From Anisus vortex (Eukaryota > Mollusca > Gastropoda > Planorbidae), in NCBI GenBank assembly GCA_949126835.1, contig OX421495.1, positions 30,623,671-30,687,670 of the forward strand: DNA of 64,000 bases, written 5' to 3'. Shown one piece after another: positions 9,689 to 20,686 of the stretch. Positions within the stretch are counted from its first letter, which is position 1; the number at the start of each line of letters is the position of its first letter. The notes beneath the pieces were generated by a model. That model was not told the DNA's origin, did not search any database, and was given only the letters and a program-made list of their open reading frames with translations. The position numbers and the translations under genes are program-made.

Positions 9689-10769
9689 AAGTAACTCGTC
9701 AAAAAACTAATAATAAAGACCAATCAATGTAAAACGCGGACATAATAAATTATTCACGACTTAATAAATCATTAATAGTAATTATTTTTTAGTAACGACA
9801 TTTAATGAATAGCCAAACACTAAAATAAAACAAATTAAAACTTAAACCTTTTGGATTAAGAAAAGCAGCCATTTTAGCCTGAAGCCAAAAGAAAGAATGG
9901 ACAAAATATAAATCATTAAAACATCAAATTCGTTTTTTTTCTCTTTCACGCAGCTCAAATAATTGTAGTGAACTTTCTATAACATAAAAATACTTTTATA
10001 AACATTTAGTCCAAGTTGCCTTAATATTAGAGAAACAATTCTATATGTAATTCTATAGAGAAAAATAAAACATCAGGGTTTGAGTTTTTGCAAATGAAGT
10101 GAAACAAAAAGCGTCTTCAATGTCCCTAAAATCAAAGGGCCTTGTAGAAAAATGGTTGTTAATACTTTGGCTGAATTTTTTTATGTTCACAGCCTTTGCG
10201 CGTGTTAAATGCAGATCACGTGGGCTTATCACATGATATGTTTACGCTTGAGACAACCTGGAAATGTTGTTGCCACGTGACACGCGCGTAGTAATTTAAA
10301 AACAAAACAAAATGTAAACAAAAGTAAAACACAAAAAATAAACCAACCAACCCCCACCCCTCTTTAACAAAAGGGAGCTAAGGTACTTTTTTTTTCTTCC
10401 AGTATTGAACAATGTTTGAACAATGTTTTATTTTGCCACATAGTAGGCCTACATAGGTACAATAAAGACAGTCAAAAGATAATAATTCATAAATACATAG
10501 TACAATTAATTAATTAACATACATCAAACGTTAAGTGATAAAATAACTACCAACAGCTACTCTCATACACATTTTTTTTTTATAATAGATATTCCACATT
10601 TATACGAGTAAAAGTTGGGCACCACACGTCTAAGCCATGTAGGTCACAGAGAATTATACTGTGCTTTCTTATGTACGCTGGCTAATGAGCTTTTCCAAGA
10701 TGGCTGCTGGGCGGGGGTGAGGGGGGCATCCTCCCAATCATATAGTAATTGAGTCTAGAGGGGGGGGGG
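9689..10769. other. Intergenic AT-rich interval
   Basis: No coding sequence is supported. Visible elements are two canonical CACGTG E-box cores (10217-10222 and 10274-10279) 57 bp apart, and G-rich runs near 10709-10770. Confidence 0.4.
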
Positions 10770-10975
10770 CGGAGAAATAGACACAGAGATGTACAAAGAC
10801 AGAGAAACAAAGAAAGTGACGAAGAAGAGAAAGTATAAAAGAGAGAGAGAGAGAGTTAAAGAGATGAGAAATAGAGACAGAGAGAGATAAAGTAGACTAA
10901 TAGAAAAATGACAGACAGATATTGATAGAGAAAAGACACAGATACGAAATACATAGATGATAAAGAGACAGTGAA
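10770..10975. repeat. Purine-rich (GA/GACA) low-complexity tract
   Basis: Runs of AGAGAGAGAGAGAG mix with GACAGAGA. Minus-strand Ser/Leu/Phe-rich frames are low-complexity artefacts. Confidence 0.8.
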
Positions 10976-11122
10976 TGAAGAAGAAAAACATGGAACAAAA
11001 ATAGAGTGACAGAAACAATGTATTTGAAAAGTAGATTTTTTTCTCATAATATGTTTTTTGTTCCTTTCCCTCTTACTTTCAATTTATTTTATTTTTACTC
11101 CCTTTCTCTTAGCTAGTATTGT

Positions 11123-11256
11123 CTGTCTGTCGGCTTGCTTTTAAAACTTTGCATCGATTTTTCGAAAACTTTCCGTAGTTCAATCAAGCCGAAACTTGGG
11201 CAGCAGACTTGTGGCGACTAACAATACATTCTATCAAATTTTCATTAAAAAAAAAC
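11123..11256 (+). repeat. Dispersed repeat, copy 2 (first copy at 340-478)
   Basis: It shares AAAACTTTGCATCGATTTTT, GAAACTTGGG, GCAGACTTG and AACAATACATTCTATCAAAT, in order, with 340-478. A tetranucleotide/octanucleotide microsatellite follows immediately. Confidence 0.6.
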
Positions 11257-11276
11257 TTAATTATACAATAATTATG

Positions 11277-11580
11277 ATCTATTTATCCATTTATCCATTT
11301 ATCTATTTATCCATTTATCCATTTATCCATTTATCCATTTATCTATTTATCTATTTATCTATTTATCTATTTATCTATTTATCTATTTATCTATTTATCT
11401 ATTTATCTATTTATCTATTTATCTATTTATCTATTTATTTATTTATCTATTTATCTATTTATCTATTTATCTATTTATCTATTTATCTATTTATCTATTT
11501 ATCTATTTATCTATTTATCTATTTATCTATTTATCTATTTATCTATTTATCTATTTATCTATTTATCTATTTATCTATCA
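11277..11580. repeat. 8-bp microsatellite (ATCTATTT)n
   Basis: About 37 copies, very pure from 11340 on, with early ATCCATTT variants. The Leu/Ile/Tyr-rich frame through it is an artefact. Confidence 0.95.
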
Positions 11581-11785
11581 TAAATCTATATAATTTTAAA
11601 TCCATCTATCTTTTCATTATCTCTATATTTACTTATCTATATTATATTTATTATATAATCGACATACACGTGAATTTACAAGTTACATCAAACAGACATT
11701 TAAATTTACAAAATGTAAAAATACGAGGTCGCTTTTGAGTCGATTTTGAGACCAAAATGTAAACATCAGCTCTTGTGTGATGCTA

Positions 11786-11872
11786 TCAAAAGGATAATAA
11801 TAATAATAATAATAAGACTTGTATAGCGCATATCCCGTTGGGAGCAGTTCTATGCGCTGTCAACAATTACAG
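11786..11872 (-). mobile_element. 3' tail of an L2/CR1-type LINE or LINE-mobilised SINE
   Basis: On the minus strand the sequence reads GCATAGAACTGCTCCCAACG, then GGATATGCGCTATACAAGTC, and then (TTA)n. The GCGCTATA-plus-trinucleotide-tail layout matches the 3' end of the L2-like element at 1961-3676 (GCGCGCTATATAAATC then (ATC)n). Only the tail is recognisable. Confidence 0.55.
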
Positions 11873-12285
11873 ACATAGTACAGACAACGAATAAAAGAAA
11901 AAAATATATAAACGAAAAATAATAAAGAATCAAACAAATCATAGAGTAAGTTTTCATTTATATCGAAGTCTTAGTGTTACTGTAGTTTATGTTACTTGGT
12001 ACAAGTTCAAGACACACACTAGTAACTCTTATGTAACATAAGTAGATTTTTAAGTTTCTAAACTAGAATGTCATATAATAAAATCCCTTCAATACGTCAT
12101 GTTGGGTATCTCTTATCTCCACTACACTATTCTTCCCCTTCCCCAATAGTTTGATAAGGCCATCCGTAGCTCTTGTGAAAACCTGTGCAAGACCAAACGT
12201 TTAATATGTTGATATGCTTCCTTATCTTTTCTACGTCAAAACAATTTATTCTGTCTTTCAATCCTCATATCTTTTTATCACTATT
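11873..12285. other. Intergenic, nothing recognised
   Basis: AT-rich sequence with no supported gene or repeat family. Confidence 0.4.
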
Positions 12286-12287
12286 TC

Positions 12288-12590
12288 AATCTGTGTATCT
12301 ATCTATGTATCTATCTATCTACCTGCCTGTCAATCTATCTATCTATCGATCTCTCTTCCTGAATGTATCTATCTTTCTATATTTATAAATTCATCTAACT
12401 ATTAATCTATATAACAATGTATATCTTTCAATTCTAGCATCTATCAATCTATCTAACAATTTATGTATCAATCCATCTAACAATCCAGGCATCTATCAAT
12501 CTTTATGACAATTTATGTATCAATGCATTTAACAATCCAACGATATATCAATCTACCTGCCCATAATTTGTCTACCGACTGACCTAAATA
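12288..12590. repeat. Degenerate (ATCT)n-derived repeat
   Basis: GTATCTATCTATGTATCTAT near 12295 degenerates into a loose repeat of CATCTATCAATCT and AACAATTTATGTATCAAT up to about 12560. Confidence 0.7.
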
Positions 12591-13050
12591 CCTACCTACA
12601 AATTAAAAAAACAACATGAAATTTTTCAATTTAAAAGATAATTATATTCAATTAACTCTCGCATTTCTCTGAAACATGGCTACATCTGTATTTTATTTCT
12701 GGCATTGATCCAAGCCAATCTTTAATGAACACCAGACATCCACACATGAAAAGACTTTCACAATCCAGACATATCCAAAGTAAATGTATAAAAAACTCAT
12801 TTATTTATTCATCAAACAAAACAAACCATTTTTTTGTCTTAATTTCTCAACAAACCGAGAAATTGTCTATTCCCATCTCGGTCTTCCTACAATCTCCACT
12901 ATCAAAAATTTGACATTTGACAAAAAACTTAAAAATACACGTAATGGAAATAGTAAGTATGTCACAATTCCCATAATATCTTGTTGACCTCTAACCCCAA
13001 TTTTCTGATAAAATCTTCTTATATTTTTTCTATCTCACGTCTCTGTGTAC
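12591..13050. other. Intergenic, nothing recognised
   Basis: There are short overlapping plus-strand frames of 60-67 codons without domain features. No gene is called. Confidence 0.4.
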
Positions 13051-13054
13051 CGCT

Positions 13055-15935
13055 GTTTTGTTTCTCAGTAAAGGGAAGAAATGGCCATGGAGTTGTTTTG
13101 TTTCTCAGTAAAGGGATGAAATGGCCATGGAGTTGTTTTGTTTCTCAGTACGGGGAAAAAATGGCCATGGAGTTGTTTTGTTTCTCAGTACGGGGAAAAA
13201 AATGGCCATGGAGCTGTTTTGTTTCTCAGTAAAGGGATGAAATGGCCATGGAGTTGGTTTGTTTCTCAGTAAAGGGATGAAATGGCCATGGAGTTGGTTT
13301 GTTTCTCAGTAAAGGGATGAAATGGCCATGGAGTTGGTTTGTTTCTCAGTAAAGGGATGAAATGGCCATGGAGTTGTTTTGTTTCTCAGTAAAGGGATGA
13401 AATGGCCATGCAGTTGGTTTGTTTCTCAGTAAAGGGACGAAATGGCCATGGAGTTGTTTTGTTTCTCAGTAAAGGGATGAAATGGCCATGGAGTTGGTTT
13501 GTTTCTCAGTAAAGGGATGAAATGGCCATGGAGTTGTTTTGTTTCTCAGTAAAGGGATGAAATGGCCATGGAGTTGTTTTGTTTCTCAGTAAAGGGATGA
13601 AATGGCCATGGAGTTGTTTTGTTTCTCAGTACGGGGAAAAAATGGCCATGGAGTTGTTTTGTTTCTCAGTACGGGGAAAAAATGGCCATGGAGCTGTTTT
13701 GTTTCTCAGTAAAGGGATGAAATGGCCATGGAGTTGGTTTGTTTCTCAGTAAAGGGATGAAATGGCCATGGAGTTGGTTTGTTTCTCAGTAAAGGGATGA
13801 AATGGCCATGGAGTTGGTTTGTTTCTCAGTAAAGGGATGAAATGGCCATGGAGTTGGTTTGTTTCTCAGTAAAGGGATGAAATGGCCATGGAGTTGTTTT
13901 GTTTCTCAGTAAAGGGATGAAATGGCCATGGAGCTGTTTTGTTTCTCAGTAAAGGGATGAAATGGCCATGGAGTTGTTTTGTTTCTCAGTACGGGGAAAA
14001 AATGGCCATGGAGCTGTTTTGTTTCTCAGTAAAGGGATGAAATGGCCATGGAGTTGGTTTGTTTCTCAGTAAAGGGATGAAATGGCCATGGAGTTGGTTT
14101 GTTTCTCAGTAAAGGGATGAAATGGCCATGGAGTTGTTTTGTTTCTCAGTAAAGGGATGAAATGGCCATGGAGTTGGTTTGTTTCTCAGTAAAGGGATGA
14201 AATGGCCATGGAGCTGTTTTGTTTCTCAGTAAAGGGATGAAATGGCCATGGAGTTGGTTTGTTTCTCAGTAAAGGGATGAAATGGCCATGGAGTTGTTTT
14301 GTTTCTCAGTAAAGGGATGAAATGGCCATGGAGTTGGTTTGTTTCTCAGTAAAGGGATGAAATGGCCATGGAGTTGTTTTGTTTCTCAGTAAAGGGATGA
14401 AATGGCCATGGAGTTGGTTTGTTTCTCAGTAAAGGGATGAAATGGCCATGGAGTTGTTTTGTTTCTCAGTACGGGGAAAAAATGGCCATGGAGTTGTTTT
14501 GTTTCTCAGTACGGGGAAAAATGGCCATGGAGCTGTTTTGTTTCTCAGTAAAGAGATGAAATGGCCATGGAGTTGGTTTGTTTCTCAGTAAAGGGATGAA
14601 ATGGCCATGGAGTTGGTTTGTTTCTCAGTAAAGGGATGAAATGGCCATGGAGTTGGTTTGTTTCTCAGTAAAGGGATGAAATGGCCATGGAGTTGTTTTG
14701 TTTCTCAGTAAAGGGATGAAATGGCCATGGAGTTGGTTTGTTTCTCAGTAAAGGGATGAAATGGCCATGGAGTTGTTTTGTTTCTCAGTAAAGGGATGAA
14801 ATGGCCATGGAGTTGGTTTGTTTCTCAGTAAAGGGATGAAATGGCCATGGAGTTGTTTTGTTTCTCAGTAAAGGGATGAAATGGCCATGGAGTTGTTTTG
14901 TTTCTCAGTAAAGGGATGAAATGGCCATGGAGTTGTTTTGTTTCTCAGTACGGGGAAAAAATGGCCATGGAGTTGTTTTGTTTCTCAGTACGGGGAAAAA
15001 ATGGCCATGGAGCTGTTTTGTTTCTCAGTAAAGGGATGAAATGGCCATGGAGTTGGTTTGTTTCTCAGTAAAGGGATGAAATGGCCATGGAGTTGGTTTG
15101 TTTCTCAGTAAAGGGATGAAATGGCCATGGAGTTGTTTTGTTTCTCAGTAAAGGGATGAAATGGCCATGGAGTTGGTTTGTTTCTCAGTAAAGGGATGAA
15201 ATGGCCATGGAGCTGTTTTGTTTCTCAGTAAAGGGATGAAATGGCCATGGAGTTGGTTTGTTTCTCAGTAAAGGGATGAAATGGCCATGGAGTTGTTTTG
15301 TTTCTCAGTAAAGGGATGAAATGGCCATGGAGTTGGTTTGTTTCTCAGTAAAGGGATGAAATGGCCATGGAGTTGTTTTGTTTCTCAGTAAAGGGATGAA
15401 ATGGCCATGGAGTTGGTTTGTTTCTCAGTAAAGGGATGAAATGGCCATGGAGTTGTTTTGTTTCTCAGTAAAGGGATGAAATGGCCATGGAGTTGGTTTG
15501 TTTCTCAGTAAAGGGATGAAATGGCCATGGAGTTGGTTTGTTTCTCAGTAAAGGGATGAAATGGCCATGGAGCTGTTTTGTTTCTCAGTAAAGGGATGAA
15601 ATGGCCATGGAGTTGGTTTGTTTCTCAGTAAAGGGATGAAATGGCCATGGAGTTGTTTTGTTTCTCAGTAAAGGGATGAAATGGCCATGGAGTTGGTTTG
15701 TTTCTCAGTAAAGGGATGAAATGGCCATGGAGTTGGTTTGTTTCTCAGTAAAGGGATGAAATGGCCATGGAGCTGTTTTGTTTCTCAGTAAAGGGATGAA
15801 ATGGCCATGGAGTTGGTTTGTTTCTCAGTAAAGGGATGAAATGGCCATGGAGTTGTTTTGTTTCTCAGTAAAGGGATGAAATGGCCATGGAGTTGGTTTG
15901 TATCTCAGTAAGGGGAAGAAATTGCCATGGAGCTG
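13055..15935. repeat. 40-bp minisatellite array (about 72 copies)
   Basis: The unit begins GTTTCTCAGTAAAGGGATGA and continues AATGGCCATGGAGTTGGTTT. A variant with ACGGGGAAAAA recurs at about 13150, 13630, 13990, 14470 and 14950, i.e. mostly every 480 bp (12 units), so there is a higher-order period. The unit contains overlapping palindromes ATGGCCAT and CCATGG and an acceptor-like TTTTGTTTCTCAG. Confidence 0.97.
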
Positions 15936-16059
15936 TTTTGTGTGTGCATGTTTTTGCTTGAGTTTCGCTCTCAGAGTTCCTTCAATAGTGTCAAATATAA
16001 TCACAAGACGGCAAATATGTTTCCATATCTTCTGTGTATAGCTAAGAAATATACTGAAA

Positions 16060-16367
16060 ATAAAATGTTTCGACAAGGTAGAAAACTCCAAGCTCTGAGA
16101 GAGGCGTGGAGAAAGAACACTAGACTAGAACAACAAATCAGTGGAGATGGATTAGACACACCCTCAGGAAAGGTAACAACAGAGCTAGACATGCCTTAGA
16201 GTGAAAACCCCAGGGCAAACGACATAGAGAAAGACTCAAGCGAACATAGAGAGGCTGAAAGAACTGGAAAGAGGTGGGAAGAATTGAAGCGACTGGCAAG
16301 AGACCGTGGAGAGTGGCGTGCTTTGACAAAGGCCCTATGTTCCACAAGGAACCTCAAGAATAGATGA
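16060..16367 (+). pseudogene. Non-LTR retrotransposon C-terminal remnant
   Basis: Translation of 16142-16246 reads WRWIRHTLRKGNNRARHALE, a stop at 16202-16204, then KPQGKRHRERLKRT. After a one-base frame change near 16247 it continues TGKRWEELKRLARDRGEW and ALTKALCSTRNLKNR to TGA at 16365-16367. This WRWIGHTLR...PQGKR.RGRP...W.EL.RLA.DR..WR pattern is the familiar C-terminal tail of many invertebrate LINE polyproteins downstream of the reverse transcriptase. It is inactive: only the tail is present, with at least two stops and a frameshift. Confidence 0.8.
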
Positions 16368-16607
16368 TAGCTTTGTATGTGTTTTCAAGTATTTCAGGTT
16401 AGGACATCTGCTTGTCATCTGCTTAACATTGGAGGCAAAGTTAGGTTGATTGTTTTCGCGATTTGTTTTGTTGTGTCTTCAATTGTTTATATAGCTTTAT
16501 GTTTTTCTTCTACTTCATTATACTGTGGAGGCCCCGTTAGACCAGAGGAAAAAGTCCACAATGTAAAGGTAATTTGTTTGCGAATGCTCTGGCATCAAAA
16601 GTGTGCA

Positions 16608-16985
16608 TTACTTCTTATAATATTTTATAGCATAAAAGCAAGAGTTATAAACTGACGACGGTCTTTCATTGTGTCTAGTCCAACCCTTCAGTGATAATTT
16701 GAAAGTCGGCACAGAAGGGGCAGTATTGGGGTCTTGGTCCAGTGAGCTGCACAGTCCATTGGATGACAAAAAAAAAAGAATATTTGTAAACGTCGGTGCA
16801 TGCGTGTGTAACACGCAGTTTGAGCTGATGACCTCGGGTAGTGCGAGACACTTGTTGGAAGCAACCTGAATTTTTGGACATGTCCACGTGGCCATTCATG
16901 ATCTTGTTCATCATCGTGGCTTTGTCTACAGCTCTGTGGTGTTGCAGGGGCTCAAGATGGAGTTGGGCCACCAGTGCTATTCAAA
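16608..16985 (-). pseudogene. Second LINE C-terminal remnant, jockey/CR1-like, opposite strand
   Basis: The minus-strand frame from 16971 reads RAVDKATMMNKIMNGHVDMS, then STRGHQLKLRVT-like sequence and DVYKYSFF. It loses frame at a run of T residues near 16770 (A-run on the plus strand). It resumes in the adjacent frame as SSNGLCSSLDQDPNTAPSVP and TFKLSLKGW. The arrangement (YKYSFF, a degenerate W/LWNSL position, then FK.SL..W) is the typical end of CR1/jockey-group reverse transcriptase polyproteins. It is 3' to 3' with the remnant at 16060-16367, indicating two independent insertions. Confidence 0.75.
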
Positions 16986-17815
16986 TGGTACTTTTTATTA
17001 GGTAATCTAATAACCTTTTTTTTTAATTATATAGCCAAACGACTTTTACTCTTCTTATATAAAATAATTTAATATATTATGTTTTAGTTGATTAGTTTTA
17101 AATGCGCTCTGAGCTTACAATATGTTTTTGGCAACGCTTTACAAATAAATCATTTATTAATATTATTTAAAGATGTTTCAAACAACGTTTAAAAACGCAA
17201 TAAACTAAAATGTTCTTAGCTAGATTTATAATTTATGTTTTACAAATATTTATAGACTAATGTTTTATTTTTGTCTCTGTGCACAATTAGATTGAAATAT
17301 GCTACGTAAAAATGTATAATACATTTTTCATTTGATGGGATTTAAATTAATTGTCCCGGTAATTATTTTAATAGCCAATGTTTAATATTATTTTATAAGA
17401 AACAAAAAAAAAACATGGACATTTTCTTTACTGAATTTGTTCCATTCGATTAGGAACAAAAATTGAAGATGCAAACAAAAAAAACATCAACTTGTTATTT
17501 GTTATTTTAAACTGTAACACACGACCGAGTGAAATAAATGACAACAGAGTGCATTGAAATATTTGCATTTCATCTAATTGTTGTTAATTGGTTTTCACAA
17601 GCGATGGTTTAATTTATTCATAAGTTCATTCATCCTACAACATATTCGAATTAATTTTAAATGTTGGATATGAAGAGAAGACATAAAATAAATATATTCT
17701 CTAGTTGTGAAATTCAATATCAACACACGAAAAACAACGAGATAGATGTTTAGGTATTTATAAATGTGTTTATGTATTTAAATATGTTTAAGTTTGATAC
17801 AACATAATATAATAT
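16986..17815. other. Very AT-rich intergenic interval
   Basis: No gene, RNA or tandem repeat is visible. Homopolymer A/T runs are frequent. Confidence 0.45.
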
Positions 17816-17817
17816 AT

Positions 17818-17819
<2 letters not shown>

Positions 17820-17854
<35 letters not shown>

Positions 17855-17867
17855 GAGAGAGATGGAG
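17820..17867. repeat. (GA)n microsatellite
   Basis: A run of GAGAGAGAGAGA with one ATAG interruption. Confidence 0.95.
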
Positions 17868-17910
17868 AAAAGAAAATAGAAAGAAATAAGAAGCAGAAGT
17901 GTGTATTTAT

Positions 17911-18018
17911 TTATATCAACCTTTCCCTCCACACGTTGTTATATAATATATCAACCTTTCCCTCGACACGTTGTTATATAATATATCAACCTTTTCCTCG
18001 ACACGTTGTTATATAATA
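17911..18018. repeat. 35-bp repeat, 3 copies
   Basis: The unit contains ATATCAACCTTTCCCTCGAC and ACGTTGTTATATAAT. Successive CAACC positions are 35 bp apart. Confidence 0.9.
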
Positions 18019-18214
18019 TTGATCTAATCGTATTCGACTTTTATCTATTTGTCAAGAAAAAGTCCAACAGCTGGTGATATTAGTGACTTTTTGAATAAAA
18101 CTTAATTCAAAAATATTTTTTCAACTCACACACACACATACACACTCTCCAACCAAACTCTTAAAAAAAACACAAATTACACACACACACACATTCATAG
18201 ATATTTTTTTTAAT

Positions 18215-20050
18215 GTACCTTGATTGCCCCTCCCCTTCCAACCCTGTCATTAGTATAGCTTACCTCCCCCCCTTCCAGCCCTGTCATTAGTATAGCTTAC
18301 CTCCCCTCCCATTCCAACCCTGTCATTAGTATAGCTTACCTCCCCTCCCCTTCCAACCCTGTCATTAGTATAGCTTACCTCCCCCCCTTCCAGCCCTGTC
18401 ATTAGTATAGCTTACCTCCCCTCCCATTCCAACCCTGTCATTAGTATAGCTTACCTCCCCTCCCATTCCAACCCTGTCATTAGTATAGCTTACCTCCCCT
18501 CCCCTTCCAACCCTGTCATTAGTATAGCTTACCTCCCCTCCCCTTCCAGCCCTGTCACTGGTATAGCTTACCTCCCCTCCCCTTCCAACCCTGTCATTAG
18601 TATAGCTTACCTCCCCTCCCCTTCCAGCCCTGTCATTAGTATAGCTTACCTCCCCTCTCCTTCCAACCCTGTCATTAGTGTAGCTTACCTCCCCTCCCCT
18701 TCCAACCCTGTCATTAGTATAGCTTACCTCCCCTCCCCTTCCAACCCTGTCATTAGTATAGCTTTCCTCCCCTCCCCTTCCAGCCCTGTCATTAGTATAG
18801 CTTACCTCCCCTCCCCTTCCAGCCCTGTCACTAGTATAGTTTACCTCCCCTCCCCTTCCAGCCCTGTCATTAGTATAGCTTACCTCCCCTCCCCTTCCAA
18901 CCCTGTCATTAGTATAGCTTACCTCCCCTCCCCTTCCAACCCTGTCATTAGTATAGCTTACCTCCCCTCCCCTTCCAACCCCGTTATTGGTATAGCTTAC
19001 CTCCCCTTCCAGCCCTGTCATTAGTATAGCTTACCTCCCCTCCCCTTCCAGCCCTGTCACTAGTATAGCTTACCTACCTTCCCCTTCCAGCCCTGTCATT
19101 AGTATAGCTTACCTCCACTCTCCTTCCAACCCTGTCATTAGTATAGCTTACCTCCCCTCCCCTTCCAACCCTGTCATTAGTATAGCTTACTTCCTCTCCC
19201 CTTCCAACCCTGTCATTAGTATAGCTTACCTCCCCTCCCCTTCCAGCCCTGTCATTAGTATAGCTTACCTCCCCTCCCCTTCCAACACTGATAGTAGTAT
19301 AGCTTACCTCCCTTTCCAGCCCTGTTATTAGTATATCTTACATCTCCTCCCCTTCCAGCCCTGTCATTAGTATAGCTTACCTACCCTCCCCTTCCAACAC
19401 TGATAGTAGTATAGCTTACCTCCCTTTCCAGCCCTGTTATTAGTATAGCTTACATCTCCTCCCCTTCCAGCCCTGTCATTAGTATAGCTTACCTACCCTC
19501 CCATTCCAGCCCTGTCATTAGTATAGCTTACCTCCCCTTCCCTTCCAGCCCTGTCATTAGTATAGCTTTCCTCCCCTCCCCTTCCAGCCCTGTCATTAGT
19601 ATAGCTTACCTCCCCTCCCCTTCCAGCCCTGTCACTAGTATAGCTTACCTCCCCTCCCCTTCCAGCCCTGTCATTAGTATAGCTTACCTCCCCTCCCCTT
19701 CCAGCCCTGTCATTAGTATAGCTTACCTCCCCTCCCCTTCCAACCCTGTCATTAGTATAGCTTACCTCCCCTCCCCTTCTAACCCTGTCATTAGTATAGC
19801 TTACCTCCCCTCCCCTTCCAGCCCTGTTATTAGTATAGCTTACCTCTCCTCCCCTTCCAACCCTGTCATTAGTATACCTTACCTCCCCTCCCCTTCCAAC
19901 ACTGTCATTAGTTTAGCTTACCTCCCCTCCCCTTCCAGCCCTGTCATTAGTATAGCTTACCTTCCCTCCCCTTCCAACCCTGTCATTAGTATAGCTTACC
20001 TCCCCTCCCCTTCCAACCCTGTCATTAGTATAGCTTACCTCCCCTCCCCT
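18215..20050. repeat. 39-bp minisatellite array (about 47 copies)
   Basis: The unit reads CCTCCCCTCCCCTTCCAACC, then CTGTCATTAGTATAGCTTA. Variants are TTCCAGCC, CACTAG and shortened units (for example near 19003 and 19311). The pyrimidine half has a G-rich complement (GGAAGGGGAGGGGAGG). The 39-bp period is divisible by three, which explains the minus-strand GRGGEVSYTNDRV repetitive frame. Confidence 0.97.
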
Positions 20051-20335
20051 TTCCCCAATCTCCTTTTCTCATTTACGTCTACACTGGCCTGTATAAAAAA
20101 AAAATCAACAACAGCATAACCACTTTCAAAATACGAGGAAAGTCTATTGAAATAACAGTCAGAACCTTATTTCAAGGGGAGGTAATCCATTTTCTTATAT
20201 GTACTTTTCACTAATACAATCTTTTTTCATTGTTGTTTCCAAGCATTAGACAATCAGACTATGGCTATATATAGCAATGTAAAATGATGAATGATAAAAT
20301 CTTTTAAAAATGTGAGTAATCTCTGCACAAGTCTT
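20051..20335. other. Short non-repetitive interval
   Basis: Nothing recognised between the 39-bp array and the CT-rich tract. Confidence 0.4.
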
Positions 20336-20651
20336 CTCTTTCCACTCACACTCTCTCTCTTTCTTTCTCTCTCTCTCCATTTCTCTTTCTCTTTCCTTCT
20401 CCCTTTCCCTCTCATACTTTCTATCCCACTCCTTCTCGATGTCTCTTTTATCTCCCACTCTTTCTTTTTTTTATTCTCTCTCTTACTCACTTCGTTTCTC
20501 TCTCTCTCTCTCTATTACTCACACTCTCTCTCTCTCTCTTACTCACACCGTCTCTCTCTCTCTTATACTCACTCCGTCTCTCTCTCTCTCTTACTCACTC
20601 CGTCTCTCTCTCTCTCTATTACTCACACCGTCTCTCTCTCTTACTTACTCC

Positions 20652-20686
<35 letters not shown>

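Noticed and set aside
18365..19021. Minus-strand GRGGEVSYTNDRV repeat protein
   Set aside because: The 39-bp period explains the open frame. Units with off-length breaks end it and no flanking coding sequence exists.
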